Shown here piece after piece: positions 18,408-27,121 of a stretch of DNA of 64,000 nt (its first letter is position 1; the number at the start of each line of letters is the position of its first letter). The position numbers and the translations under genes were made by a program. The stretch is taken from contig NZ_CP055930.1 of assembly GCF_013927005.1 (NCBI RefSeq), positions 1,178,001 through 1,242,000 of the forward strand, given 5' to 3'. The notes below the pieces were generated by a model, which saw only the letters and a program-made list of their open reading frames with translations, was not told where the DNA came from and did no database searches. The stretch is from Enterobacter sp. RHBSTW-00175 (GTDB lineage Bacteria > Pseudomonadota > Gammaproteobacteria > Enterobacterales > Enterobacteriaceae).

Positions 18408-19925
18408 TTACTCCTTCACCTGTCTTACGGTGTCGATCACACTGCCGTCGCGGTAGCGGATCACGCCCACAATTTTATCGGTAAATTCAATCGCTTTTGG
18501 CACGCCCGTTAGCGAGATAGCCCGCTCGTATAACGCATCGATATCGACGATTTTCAGCCCGGCCTCAAGCAGACGCTCGCGGATCTCCGGGCGCGCCGGG
18601 TTGACCGCAATGCCGTGGTCAGTGACTAACACATCGATGCTCTCTCCCGGCGTCAGACGAGTGGTAACACGCTTCACCACCGTCGGAATACGGCTACGCA
18701 ACAGCGGCGCTACCACAATCGTCAGGTTCGCTGCCGCGGCAACATCGCAGTGCCCGCCAGATGCCCCGCGCATTACCCCGTCGGAGCCGGTGATCACGTT
18801 AACGTTAAAATCGACGTCAATTTCCAGGGCGCTAAGGATAACGACGTCGAGCTGGTCGCAACATGCGGCTTTGCTGCCCGGGTTGGCGTAGACGTTGGTG
18901 GAGATCTCCACGTGATTCGGGTTGCGCGCCAGCGATGCCGCCGCCTGCCCGTCAAAGCACTGGGTATCGAGCAGCTTTTCAATCAGCCCTTTTTCGTGCA
19001 GATCCACCAGGCTGCCGGTTATGCCGCCGAGTGCAAAGCGTGCTTTCACCCCGCTGCGCTCCATCTTTTCTTCCATAAAGCGCGTGCACGCGGTGGCTGC
19101 CGCGCCAGAGCCGGTCTGCATGGAGAAGCCCGGTTTGAAATAGCCGGAGTGTTCAATCACATCTGCCGCGTAGCGGGCAATCATCAACTCGCGCGGGTTG
19201 CTGGTTACACGCGCGGCACCAACGCTGATTTTGGCCGGATCACCCACGCTCTCGACCTGCACGATGTAGTCCACCTGATCCTGCACCAGGCTGGCGGGCA
19301 TATTAGGGAATGGCACCAGCTCTTCGGTCAACAGCACCACCTTGCGGGCAAAGTGGGCGTCTACCATGGCATATCCCAGCGAGCCGCAGCTCGATTTCCC
19401 GTGCGTGCCGTTGGCGTTACCAAATTCATCGCTGCACGGCACGCCGAGGAACGCAACGTCAATATTCAGCTCCCCGTCCTGCAATAATTTGACCCGTCCG
19501 CCGTGGGAGTGGATCTGCACCGGCTCATCCATCAGCCCGTGAGAGATGGCATCTGCCAGCTTGCCGCGCATCCCGGAGGTGTAAATACGGCTGATCACGC
19601 CGCTTTGGATATGTTCAATCAGCGCATCGTTGCAGGTCATCAGCGAGCTGGAGGCCAGGGTCAGGTTTTTGAAGCCCATCTTCGCCAGCAGCGCCACCAC
19701 GGAGTTGATTACCCGGTCGCCTTCACGAAACGCATGGTGAAACGAAATGGTCATGCCGTCCTGCAAGCCGCTGCGTAACACCGCCTCTTCAACAGATGCG
19801 CACAGCTTACGATTATGCTTCTCTTCCGGGCTGTTCAGCCACGGCGTCGCGCTGTGGGCCGTATCGAAAGGTGTTAACGCCCGCAGATGGGGAAAATTCA
19901 CATGGAGAAGTTCTGTCTGATTCAT
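18408..19925 (-). CDS. citF: Citrate lyase alpha subunit CitF
   Basis: CitF is the citrate:acetyl-ACP transferase subunit; it swaps the acetyl group on CitD for citrate to give citryl-ACP. The product is 505 residues from MNQTELLHVNFP, the ATG at 19925. The open frame extends 144 bases further, but those overlap citE and look like a shadow. Family segments include SFHHAFREGDRV, HSHGGRVKLLQDGE, GGITGSLVDLHEKG and the GASGGHCDVAAAA loop. It follows citE by 10 bases. Confidence 0.96.
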   Translation of the reverse strand: MNQTELLHVNFPHLRALTPFDTAHSATPWLNSPEEKHNRKLCASVEEAVLRSGLQDGMTISFHHAFREGDRVINSVVALLAKMGFKNLTLASSSLMTCNDALIEHIQSGVISRIYTSGMRGKLADAISHGLMDEPVQIHSHGGRVKLLQDGELNIDVAFLGVPCSDEFGNANGTHGKSSCGSLGYAMVDAHFARKVVLLTEELVPFPNMPASLVQDQVDYIVQVESVGDPAKISVGAARVTSNPRELMIARYAADVIEHSGYFKPGFSMQTGSGAAATACTRFMEEKMERSGVKARFALGGITGSLVDLHEKGLIEKLLDTQCFDGQAAASLARNPNHVEISTNVYANPGSKAACCDQLDVVILSALEIDVDFNVNVITGSDGVMRGASGGHCDVAAAANLTIVVAPLLRSRIPTVVKRVTTRLTPGESIDVLVTDHGIAVNPARPEIRERLLEAGLKIVDIDALYERAISLTGVPKAIEFTDKIVGVIRYRDGSVIDTVRQVKE

Positions 19926-19935
19926 TTTGAAATCC

Positions 19936-20811
19936 TTAACGACGCACGCCGGAGGCCGCCGCGCGTTCCAGCACCATCTGCGCGTGGTTGATAATCGGGG
20001 CATCGACCATTTTGCCGTTGAGCGATACCACGCCCAGGCCGTTACGCTCGCCCTCTTCTGCTGCTTCAATCACCCGTCTGGCGTGATCCACTTCCTGCTG
20101 AGTTGGCGCATAGGCGTTGTGTAGCAGGTCGATCTGGCGCGGGTTAATCAGCGATTTGCCGTTGAAGCCCATCTTGCGGATCAGTTCCACTTCACGCAGG
20201 AACCCGGCTTCGTCGTTTACGTCTGACCACACCACATCAAAGGCGTCGATGCCTGCGGCGCGCGCCGCGTGCAGCACGGCACAACGGGCGTAGAACAGCT
20301 CGGTGCCGTCACCGCGCTCGGTTTGCATGTCCATCACGTAGTCAAAGGCCGCCAGCGCGATACCGATTAAACGCGGGGAGCTGCGGGCAATCGCCACGGC
20401 ATTAATGACGCCAATAGCCGATTCAATGGCCGCCATCACACGGGTAGAACCCACTTCACGCCCGCATTCGCGCTCGATGCGCTCCAGGTGGCCTTCCAGT
20501 TCAGCAATATCGTCAGGCGTATCGGTTTTCGGCAGACGGATCACGTCCACACCGGCACGCACGGCGGCTTCCAGATCCAGCAAGCCAAACGGCGTGCTCA
20601 GTGGGTTAATACGCACCACGGTTTCGATATCCTGATACATCGGGTGCTGTAACGCGTGGAAGACCAGCAGGCGCGCGGTGTCTTTCTCGCGCAGCGCCAC
20701 CGCGTCTTCAAGGTCGAACATGATGGAGTCGGGACGGTAGATAAACGCCGTTGAGAGCATGGCGGCGTTCGCCCCCGGCAGGAACAGCATACTGCGGCGG
20801 AGTTTGCTCAT
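19936..20811 (-). CDS. citE: Citrate lyase beta subunit CitE
   Basis: CitE cleaves citryl-ACP to oxaloacetate and acetyl-ACP. The 291-residue TIM-barrel (HpcH/HpaI-type) protein starts [16 protein letters not shown] and has [15 protein letters not shown] (Mg-ligand Asp/Glu), [21 protein letters not shown] and [12 protein letters not shown]. The ATG overlaps the citD stop (ATGA-type, 4 bases), indicating equal translation of the subunits. Confidence 0.96.
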   Translation of the reverse strand: MSKLRRSMLFLPGANAAMLSTAFIYRPDSIMFDLEDAVALREKDTARLLVFHALQHPMYQDIETVVRINPLSTPFGLLDLEAAVRAGVDVIRLPKTDTPDDIAELEGHLERIERECGREVGSTRVMAAIESAIGVINAVAIARSSPRLIGIALAAFDYVMDMQTERGDGTELFYARCAVLHAARAAGIDAFDVVWSDVNDEAGFLREVELIRKMGFNGKSLINPRQIDLLHNAYAPTQQEVDHARRVIEAAEEGERNGLGVVSLNGKMVDAPIINHAQMVLERAAASGVRR

Positions 20812-21101
20812 TTCAGCGCCCCCCAGTTGATGGTCTGTTCTTCTGCGGCGCGCAGAATCGCGCTTTGCAGACGGGCGCGGATCACACAGTCCAGCGCCCC
20901 TTTATCTTCAACGATGATCAATCCCTGCTGCACGTTCATCGCGCGTAATGTCTCATCGACGACCTGGCGGATCTGCTCGCCAAACTGCTTGATCACTTCA
21001 CTGTGGATGACAATCTCCAGCTCGCCGTGAGCGGGAGCGATTTTCACCATCAGGTCGCTGGACTCCTGCGTTCCGGCCAGCGCCTCCCTTACAATTTTCA
21101 T
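20808..21101 (-). CDS. citD: Citrate lyase acyl carrier protein, gamma subunit CitD
   Basis: CitD carries the phosphoribosyl-dephospho-CoA prosthetic group to which acetyl and citryl are attached. The product is 97 residues from [16 protein letters not shown]; Ser14 in this segment is the attachment position known from Klebsiella CitD. The frame is open upstream into citC, but the length and N-terminus fix the start at 21101. Confidence 0.95.
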   Translation of the reverse strand: MKIVREALAGTQESSDLMVKIAPAHGELEIVIHSEVIKQFGEQIRQVVDETLRAMNVQQGLIIVEDKGALDCVIRARLQSAILRAAEEQTINWGALK

Positions 21102-21117
21102 GATAAATTCCTGATAG

Positions 21118-22143
21118 TTATGCGACTTCCGCGCGCGCACTGTAGTGCGCTTCGAGATGCGCGAAAGTGGATTCCGGGACAATCTCCCGGATCCGGGTAA
21201 ACTGCTGTGTCTTGAGTAAACGGCGAACTTCCGAGGCTGAAATGGCGTTGCCGGTGGCCTTTATGCGCGGCATTTCCACTACGTCGATGCGTGAGGAAAG
21301 CAGCGCGTGCAGCGTCTGGTTGTACTGACGGGTGATATCGCAAAATGGCTCTGAGCCGATAAAACGGTGGGTGATCCCCAGGGCCGGCGCGATGTGATCC
21401 CGGAAGATCAACACATCGATTTCACTCCATGCTTGCTGCACTTTGCCGGTATCTTTCAGGAAATAGGCCGGGAAGGTCGCGCGGGAAATGATGTACTGTG
21501 AACCTTCATGCACAACCACGTTTGGCAGATGTGCCACACCTGCGCTCACCATCTCCAGGCGTGCGCTGAACGGGAAGAACGATGCGTCTTCACGCACTAC
21601 AAACAGATGCAGCACATCGCACTGCTGCGCGGCCTGCTCCACCAGATGACGGTGCCCAAGGGTGAACGGATTGGCGTTCATCACAATCGCCCCCACTTTC
21701 TCGCCACACTTGCGCTTAGCGCTAAGCGTACGGCAGTAACGCTCAATGCCCTGCGGCGTGTTCTCCATCAACACGGCGTTGTTACCGCTCTGGGCAATGG
21801 GCCAGAAGCCGCTGCGGGAAAAGCGCTCTTTATTGCACGGACGCGTGCACAGAAAGAGATGAAAGTGCCCACGCGCCAGCGCAGCGTTTTCCACCTCTGC
21901 CAGTAACCGCGCGCTCAAGTTCTCGCCCCGAAGCTGCTCGTTTACCGCCACGCATTTGATGACGTTACCGGCAAGGCCTGCGCAACCCACCAGCTGCATT
22001 CCGACCCAGGCCTCAACGAACAGCGTAATGTCGTTGTCCAGGCCAAGACCGCTGTCTGCCAGTAAATAACGGATCTGGCTTAAGCGTTCCGGGTGTTTCG
22101 CCACGTCTGTCAGACGAAAATCGATAGTGGGTTGCGATTGCAT
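21118..22143 (-). CDS. citC: Citrate (pro-3S)-lyase ligase CitC
   Basis: CitC acetylates the thiol of the CitD prosthetic group with acetate and ATP, switching citrate lyase on. The 341-residue protein has an N-terminal GNAT-like domain (about residues 10-130) and a C-terminal nucleotidyltransferase domain with the HxGH-type motif NPFTLGHRHLVE and the late TGNAISASEVRR motif. It lies 13 bases after the FAH-family gene and 16 bases before citD. Confidence 0.95.
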   Translation of the reverse strand: MQSQPTIDFRLTDVAKHPERLSQIRYLLADSGLGLDNDITLFVEAWVGMQLVGCAGLAGNVIKCVAVNEQLRGENLSARLLAEVENAALARGHFHLFLCTRPCNKERFSRSGFWPIAQSGNNAVLMENTPQGIERYCRTLSAKRKCGEKVGAIVMNANPFTLGHRHLVEQAAQQCDVLHLFVVREDASFFPFSARLEMVSAGVAHLPNVVVHEGSQYIISRATFPAYFLKDTGKVQQAWSEIDVLIFRDHIAPALGITHRFIGSEPFCDITRQYNQTLHALLSSRIDVVEMPRIKATGNAISASEVRRLLKTQQFTRIREIVPESTFAHLEAHYSARAEVA

Positions 22144-22156
22144 ACTGCCGCCTTAC

Positions 22157-23020
22157 TTAATGTGCTGCCGCAAGCGTGGTTGCCGGCGCTTCCATGATCA
22201 CGTTACTCAGATGGCCGATATGTTCGATCTCCACCTCAATGCGATCCCCCTCTTTCATAAACAGCGGTGGGTTACGCTTTTTACCTACGCCACCCGGGGA
22301 GCCGGTGATGATCACATCGCCAGGGCTTAAGCGGGTGAAGGTGGTGATGTACTCGATCAGTTCCGCCACCTTGTGGATCATGCTGCTGGTGTTGTCTTCC
22401 TGCACCATGCGGCCATTCAGCCAGGTGCGGATCGCTAACTGGTGCGGGTCCGGGATTTCATCTGCGGTAGCCATCCACGGACCGAACGCCCCGGTCTGAC
22501 GCCAGTTCTTCCCGGCGGTAAACCAGGTGTGCTGCCAGTCGCGGGCTGAACCGTCCATGTAGCAGCTGTAACCGGCCACGTGGCGCAGAGCGTCGTCGCG
22601 GCTGATGTTCTCCCCGCCTTTACCGATAATCACCGCCAGCTCGCCTTCATAATCGAACTCGCTGGAGTGGCGCGGTTTCAGCACCGGCTCGTTGTGGCCA
22701 GTCTGGGAATCCGGGAAGCGGACAAACAGCGTGGGTGCCGGGTTGTGCTGGTCAAACTCCTTGCGCTTGTCGGCATAGTTCATGCCCACGCAGAGGATTT
22801 TTTCCGGCTGCTCAATCACCGGTAAAAAGGTGATGGCGCTCATCGGCACATCCACGGCATCGTTGAGATAACGGGTGGCCTGTGCCAGCCCGTTCCCCTG
22901 CAACAGCGCTTTAAGGTCGCTGTAGCGGTCGCCCAGACGGCGACCTAAATCAATCACACCTTCGGCCTGCACGATGCCGTAGCTGCGTTTACCCTGGTAT
23001 AAAAAGCTTGCGAGTTTCAT
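22157..23020 (-). CDS. Fumarylacetoacetate hydrolase family protein in the citrate operon
   Basis: The 287-residue protein has a short N-terminal domain and a C-terminal FAH fold (about residues 70-280). Metal ligands are visible in SSEFDYEGELAVIIG, and YSCYMDGSARDWQ, PGDVIITGSPGGVG and GDRIEVEIEHIG are family segments. FAH-family enzymes act on 2-oxo acids; some are oxaloacetate decarboxylases or tautomerases, others 2-hydroxyhepta-2,4-diene-1,7-dioate isomerases. Its place between citS and citC, 17 and 13 bases from its neighbours, and the absence of oadGAB suggest it handles the oxaloacetate released by citrate lyase. The exact activity is inference. Confidence 0.85.
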   Translation of the reverse strand: MKLASFLYQGKRSYGIVQAEGVIDLGRRLGDRYSDLKALLQGNGLAQATRYLNDAVDVPMSAITFLPVIEQPEKILCVGMNYADKRKEFDQHNPAPTLFVRFPDSQTGHNEPVLKPRHSSEFDYEGELAVIIGKGGENISRDDALRHVAGYSCYMDGSARDWQHTWFTAGKNWRQTGAFGPWMATADEIPDPHQLAIRTWLNGRMVQEDNTSSMIHKVAELIEYITTFTRLSPGDVIITGSPGGVGKKRNPPLFMKEGDRIEVEIEHIGHLSNVIMEAPATTLAAAH

Positions 23021-23037
23021 TGTTCTTTCCTGAAAAC

Positions 23038-24399
23038 TTAAACGAGGAAGTTGCCCAGTATCAGCAGTGAGACGGAGACGTTAATCGCGCCGCCAATACG
23101 GGTGGCTATCTGGGCGAATGGCATCAGGCTCATGCGGTTGCCTGCGGTCAGGATCGCCACGTCACCGGTACCGCCCTGGCCGCTCTGGCAGCAAGAGACG
23201 ATGGCGACATCAATTGGGTGCATCCCAATCTTTTTACCGACGAAGAACCCGGTCGCGACCAGCGCAGAGACGGTGCTCACAATCACCAGCAGGTTGCTGA
23301 TGGTGAACGCAGCCACCAGTTCGTGCCACGGGGTGATAGCCACACCGACAGCAAAGAGGATTGGATAGGTCACAGAGGTCTGGAAGAATTTGTACACCAC
23401 CTGCGAGCCCTCAAGCAGACGCGGGGATGCGCCGTTGCAGAGCTTCACCAGCACCGCCATAAACAACATGCCAACCGGTGCAGGCAGGCCAATCAGCTTG
23501 TGGCCAAGCATCCCGAGCATATAGAGCAGTACCGCCAGCAGTGCGCCAGAGGCAATCGTGGTGACATCGGCTTTGCCAGAGAACGCAGGCTGAGTGGCAG
23601 TTGCATCGGCATTGGCGCGGTTTGGCATCAGCTGGCCTTCACCGGTCAGATGCGGGTAGCGTTTACCGAGCTGGTTCAGGCAGCCAGAGATAATGATTGC
23701 CGTCAGACCGCCAAGCATCACCATCGGCAGCACGCGGCCGAGCGCAACGCCCTGGTCCATATGCAGCAAGGTGGCATAACCAATTGAGAGTGGAATGGCC
23801 CCTTCGCCTACACCGCCCGCCATGATCGGCAGAATAATGAAGAAGAAGATCTGGAAGGGCTCAAGACCCAGCGCCAGGCCAACGCCCATTCCGACAATCA
23901 TGCCGACGATTTCACCGCACAGCATCGGGAAGAAGATGCGCAGGAAGCCCTGAATCAGCACCGTACGGTTCATGCTCATGATGCTGCCGACGATAATGCA
24001 GCAGATGTAGAGATAGAGAATATTGGTGGATTTGTAGAACTTGGTTGTGGATTCGACCACCACGTCCGGCAGCAGGCCATAATAGACCAGCGCAGACGGG
24101 ATAAAGGTGGCGCAAATCGCCGCCGCGCCCAGCTTGCCGATAATCGGCAGGCGTTTGCCAAACTCACCGCAGGCAAAGCCGAAGAACGCCAGCGTCGCCA
24201 CCATCACCACGATGTCGCTTGGCAGTTTGCCGCCCAGACAGTCAATGGCAATCAGCGCGCCCGCCAGGATAAACAGTGGCAGAGGAATAATCCCGACTTT
24301 CCAGGTATCCATAATATGCCACCAGCGCTCCTTGAGCGATGGCCGCTGAATATCAATCGGGTCGTGGGTAACAGAGAAAGAGTCGTCAGTTGTGCTCAT
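23038..24399 (-). CDS. citS: 2-hydroxycarboxylate transporter family, citrate:cation symporter (CitS-like)
   Basis: This is the first gene of the cit operon and imports citrate. The 453-residue protein belongs to the 2-hydroxycarboxylate transporter family: about 11 hydrophobic spans, a GGVGEGAIPLSIGY reentrant loop (about residues 190-205), and the second loop CCQSGQGGTGDVAIL near the C-terminus carrying the conserved GGxG. Na+ coupling is known for Klebsiella CitS; the ion cannot be read here. It could correspond to the CitW paralogue of Klebsiella rather than CitS. Confidence 0.88.
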   Translation of the reverse strand: MSTTDDSFSVTHDPIDIQRPSLKERWWHIMDTWKVGIIPLPLFILAGALIAIDCLGGKLPSDIVVMVATLAFFGFACGEFGKRLPIIGKLGAAAICATFIPSALVYYGLLPDVVVESTTKFYKSTNILYLYICCIIVGSIMSMNRTVLIQGFLRIFFPMLCGEIVGMIVGMGVGLALGLEPFQIFFFIILPIMAGGVGEGAIPLSIGYATLLHMDQGVALGRVLPMVMLGGLTAIIISGCLNQLGKRYPHLTGEGQLMPNRANADATATQPAFSGKADVTTIASGALLAVLLYMLGMLGHKLIGLPAPVGMLFMAVLVKLCNGASPRLLEGSQVVYKFFQTSVTYPILFAVGVAITPWHELVAAFTISNLLVIVSTVSALVATGFFVGKKIGMHPIDVAIVSCCQSGQGGTGDVAILTAGNRMSLMPFAQIATRIGGAINVSVSLLILGNFLV

Positions 24400-24744
24400 A
24401 ATAAGCCCCTTGGTTATTTTGTGCGTTCAGCTTAAAGTCACAAAGGCTTACTTTATGTGAGGAATGGCATATTAAAACCGAAGTTTTAATGGCAACTATG
24501 GTTTTAATGGTTTCTTTTATTTAGTGTGATTTATGCCTTATTAATGGCCGTGGTTTTTATGGTTTCTTTTCTAAATTGAACAAACAAATAACATTTCTGA
24601 ATTTCATTTCAGGGCGATAAACCTTTCAGATAAATCTTTTACAGGCCGTGCTGTGCAAGGGATCACAAGTTTTCGGCAAACCGGGGGCTGGCGCGAGAAA
24701 AGATGATATATTGGCGCCTCTCATTGATACCCTGCGTGATAGTT
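24400..24744. promoter_or_regulatory. Divergent citS/citA control region with a 21-bp direct repeat
   Basis: This 345-bp AT-rich gap holds both promoters. A near-identical direct repeat ATGGTTTTAATGGTTTCTTT(T) at 24498-24518 and GTGGTTTTTATGGTTTCTTT(T) at 24550-24570 is spaced 52 bp, about five helical turns, as expected for two operator sites on one face of the DNA. A TGTGA half-site lies between them (24524-24528). Binding by CitB is inference. Confidence 0.6.
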
Positions 24745-26382
24745 ATGAAAGTATCGTTTCAGATCAAGCTGTTTATTTCGCTGGTAGCCTTTTTCTCAGT
24801 GCTGTTTACGTTACTGGGAGGATATTATTATGTCGATGTTGGCAGGCAGCTTTATCAGGAAATGAGTACACGCGCTAAAATACAAGCTGAAGAGATTGCG
24901 CTTATTCCGACTTTGCGTAATGAAGTCGAACAAAAAGATATCAAGTCAATCCATGACTTTATGCAAAAAATAGCCATCCACAGTGATGCCAGTTTTATTG
25001 TGATTGGCGATAACAAAGGGCAGCATCTGTTCCATTCCGTGTTTGCTGACCGGGTCGGTACAACGCTTGTCGGCGGTGATAACGAAGAAGTGCTGCTGGG
25101 AAAAAGCACCACGACCATTCGCAAAGGCGGGTTGGGCATTTCTCTGCGCAGCAAAGCGCCCATTTTTAACGATGCCGGGCAGGTGGTGGGGATTGTTTCG
25201 GTGGGGTATCTCACCAGCTATCTCGACACCATTACCGTGAATAAGGTCGTCAATATTTTAATTGCAGCGGTGCTACTGCTCATCGCCCTGTTTATCTTCT
25301 CGTGGTTTTTCACCCGCAGTATAAAGAAGCAGATCTTCTCCCTGGAGCCACGCGAAATCGGCCTGCTGGTGCGCCAGCAAAAAGCGATGATGGAGTCCAT
25401 TTATGAAGGGGTGATCGCCATCGATGATAACCTGCGCATTGAAGTGATCAACCAGGCGGCCAGAAAGCTGCTGGGGTTAAGCCAGCCCGCCCGGGAGTTG
25501 CGCGGCCAGCTGATTAGCCAGGTTATCGAACCTGTCCCTTTCTTTGCCCCACAAACCATGCTGGCGAAAGACACCCACGATGAGATCTGCCGCTTTAACG
25601 ATCTCACGGTGATTGCCAGCCGGGTCCGCATCATGCTGGAAAATTCGCTTCAGGGATGGGTTATCACCTTCCGCGATCGCAATGAGATAGATACCCTGAG
25701 CGCCCAGCTCAGCCAGGTAAAACGCTATGTCGATAACCTGCGCATTATGCGTCATGAGCAACTTAACCGCATGACCACGCTCTCTGGCCTGCTGCATATG
25801 GGCCGTTATGAAGAAGCCATTGGCTATATTCAGGCACAATCGGAGCACGCTCAGGAGCTACTGGACTTTATTTCGTCCCGCTTTAGCTCGCCCACGCTGT
25901 GCGGCCTGCTGCTGGGTAAAACAGCCCGCGCACGTGAAAAAGGGGTCGAGCTGAATTTCGATCCGGCCTGTCGGATGGACACCGTGTTCCAGCCCCTGCA
26001 TGAAGCCGAGCTGATCTCAATCATTGGTAATTTGCTGGATAACGCCATCGAAGCGACGCAACGCTCTGAACTGCCGCACGCACCGGTGGAGGTGTTGATC
26101 AAACTGAACGAACAGGAACTGATCGTTGAAGTTGCCGATCAGGGCGTGGGCATCAAACCGGAGATCCGCGACAGGATTTTTGAGCGCGGCATCACCACCA
26201 AAACACGCGGCGATCATGGTATTGGCCTGTACCTGATTGAAAGCTATGTCACGCAGGCTGGCGGCTCGATAGAAGTTGCCGATAACATGCCGCGTGGCGC
26301 AATTTTCTCACTGTTTATTCCCGCCACGGGAGCCGCCCGGCGTTCCGTTCAGGAACTGGAAGATACCGATTATGCAACATGA
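24745..26382 (+). CDS. citA: CitA-type sensor histidine kinase
   Basis: CitA senses external citrate and phosphorylates CitB. From the ATG at 24745 the product is 545 residues; the frame is open to 24703, and neither start has a clear ribosome binding site. Order of parts: membrane helix (about 6-28), periplasmic PAS-type sensor with RVGTTLVGG and the Lys/Arg/Ser-rich KSTTTIRKGGLGISLRSKAP, second helix (about 170-192), cytoplasmic PAS, then the kinase with the His in RIMRHEQLNRM, N box NLLDNAIEA and G box DHGIGLYLIE. It overlaps citB by 11 bases. Confidence 0.92.
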   Translation: MKVSFQIKLFISLVAFFSVLFTLLGGYYYVDVGRQLYQEMSTRAKIQAEEIALIPTLRNEVEQKDIKSIHDFMQKIAIHSDASFIVIGDNKGQHLFHSVFADRVGTTLVGGDNEEVLLGKSTTTIRKGGLGISLRSKAPIFNDAGQVVGIVSVGYLTSYLDTITVNKVVNILIAAVLLLIALFIFSWFFTRSIKKQIFSLEPREIGLLVRQQKAMMESIYEGVIAIDDNLRIEVINQAARKLLGLSQPARELRGQLISQVIEPVPFFAPQTMLAKDTHDEICRFNDLTVIASRVRIMLENSLQGWVITFRDRNEIDTLSAQLSQVKRYVDNLRIMRHEQLNRMTTLSGLLHMGRYEEAIGYIQAQSEHAQELLDFISSRFSSPTLCGLLLGKTARAREKGVELNFDPACRMDTVFQPLHEAELISIIGNLLDNAIEATQRSELPHAPVEVLIKLNEQELIVEVADQGVGIKPEIRDRIFERGITTKTRGDHGIGLYLIESYVTQAGGSIEVADNMPRGAIFSLFIPATGAARRSVQELEDTDYAT

Positions 26383-27064
26383 ACTTATCGACGTACTGAT
26401 TGTTGAAGACGAGCGCGCGCTGGCACAGCTCCACGCCGAGCTTATCAGCAAACACCCGCGACTGCGCCTGGTGGGTATTGCATCGTCCCTGGCAGACGCG
26501 CAAGTGCAGCTCGAAAGCAAACAGCCGCAGCTGATGCTGCTGGACAACTACCTTCCCGATGGCAAAGGGATCACGCTTATCAGCAACCCGATGCTGACCT
26601 GCGCTAACTGCTCGGTGATTTTCATCACGGCCGCAAGCGACATGGACACGTGCAGCCAGGCCATTCGCAACGGCGCGTTTGATTACATTCTGAAACCCGT
26701 GTCCTGGAAAAGGCTCAGCCAGTCGCTTGAACGCTTTGTGCAGTTCGCCGAACAACAGCGGGTCTGGAAGATTGTCGATCAACAAAACGTTGATTCGCTG
26801 TACCAGCTCCAGGCCAAAAACTATCGCCAGGATAATGGCAGTAAAGGCATTGAAGAGAACACGCTGGCGCTGGTGCAAACCCTGTTTAACCAGAAATCAG
26901 CCCACTATTTTTCCGTTGACGAGGTAGTGACCGAAACGGGGTTGAGTAAAACGACAACCCGGCGCTATCTGGAGCACTGCGTGGAGGCAGGTTTTTTGAG
27001 TGTGGAAATGCTGTACGGGAAGATTGGGCATCCGCGCAGAATGTACAGGCGGGCAGAGGTCTGA
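26372..27064 (+). CDS. citB: CitB-type response regulator
   Basis: CitB activates the cit operon when phosphorylated. The 230-residue product has an N-terminal receiver domain with acidic pocket VEDE, the phospho-acceptor Asp in LMLLDNYLPDGKG, the Thr/Ala switch FITAAS and Lys in LKPVSW, then a linker and a C-terminal helix-turn-helix (TETGLSKTTTRRYLEHCV) of the CitB/DcuR class. The ATG at 26372 overlaps the citA stop; an upstream extension of the frame is inside citA and is not used. Confidence 0.94.
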   Translation: MQHELIDVLIVEDERALAQLHAELISKHPRLRLVGIASSLADAQVQLESKQPQLMLLDNYLPDGKGITLISNPMLTCANCSVIFITAASDMDTCSQAIRNGAFDYILKPVSWKRLSQSLERFVQFAEQQRVWKIVDQQNVDSLYQLQAKNYRQDNGSKGIEENTLALVQTLFNQKSAHYFSVDEVVTETGLSKTTTRRYLEHCVEAGFLSVEMLYGKIGHPRRMYRRAEV

Positions 27065-27075
27065 ATGTTTTTGTT

Positions 27076-27103
27076 GGCCGGGTAAGCGTTAGCGCCACCC
27101 GGC
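27076..27103. repeat. Single REP unit between citB and speC
   Basis: GGCCGGGTAAGCG pairs with CGCCACCCGGC across TTAG. It lies between convergent genes and could act as a stem in both 3' ends. Confidence 0.75.
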
Positions 27104-27121
27104 GTTCGTTCGGGCAGAGGT

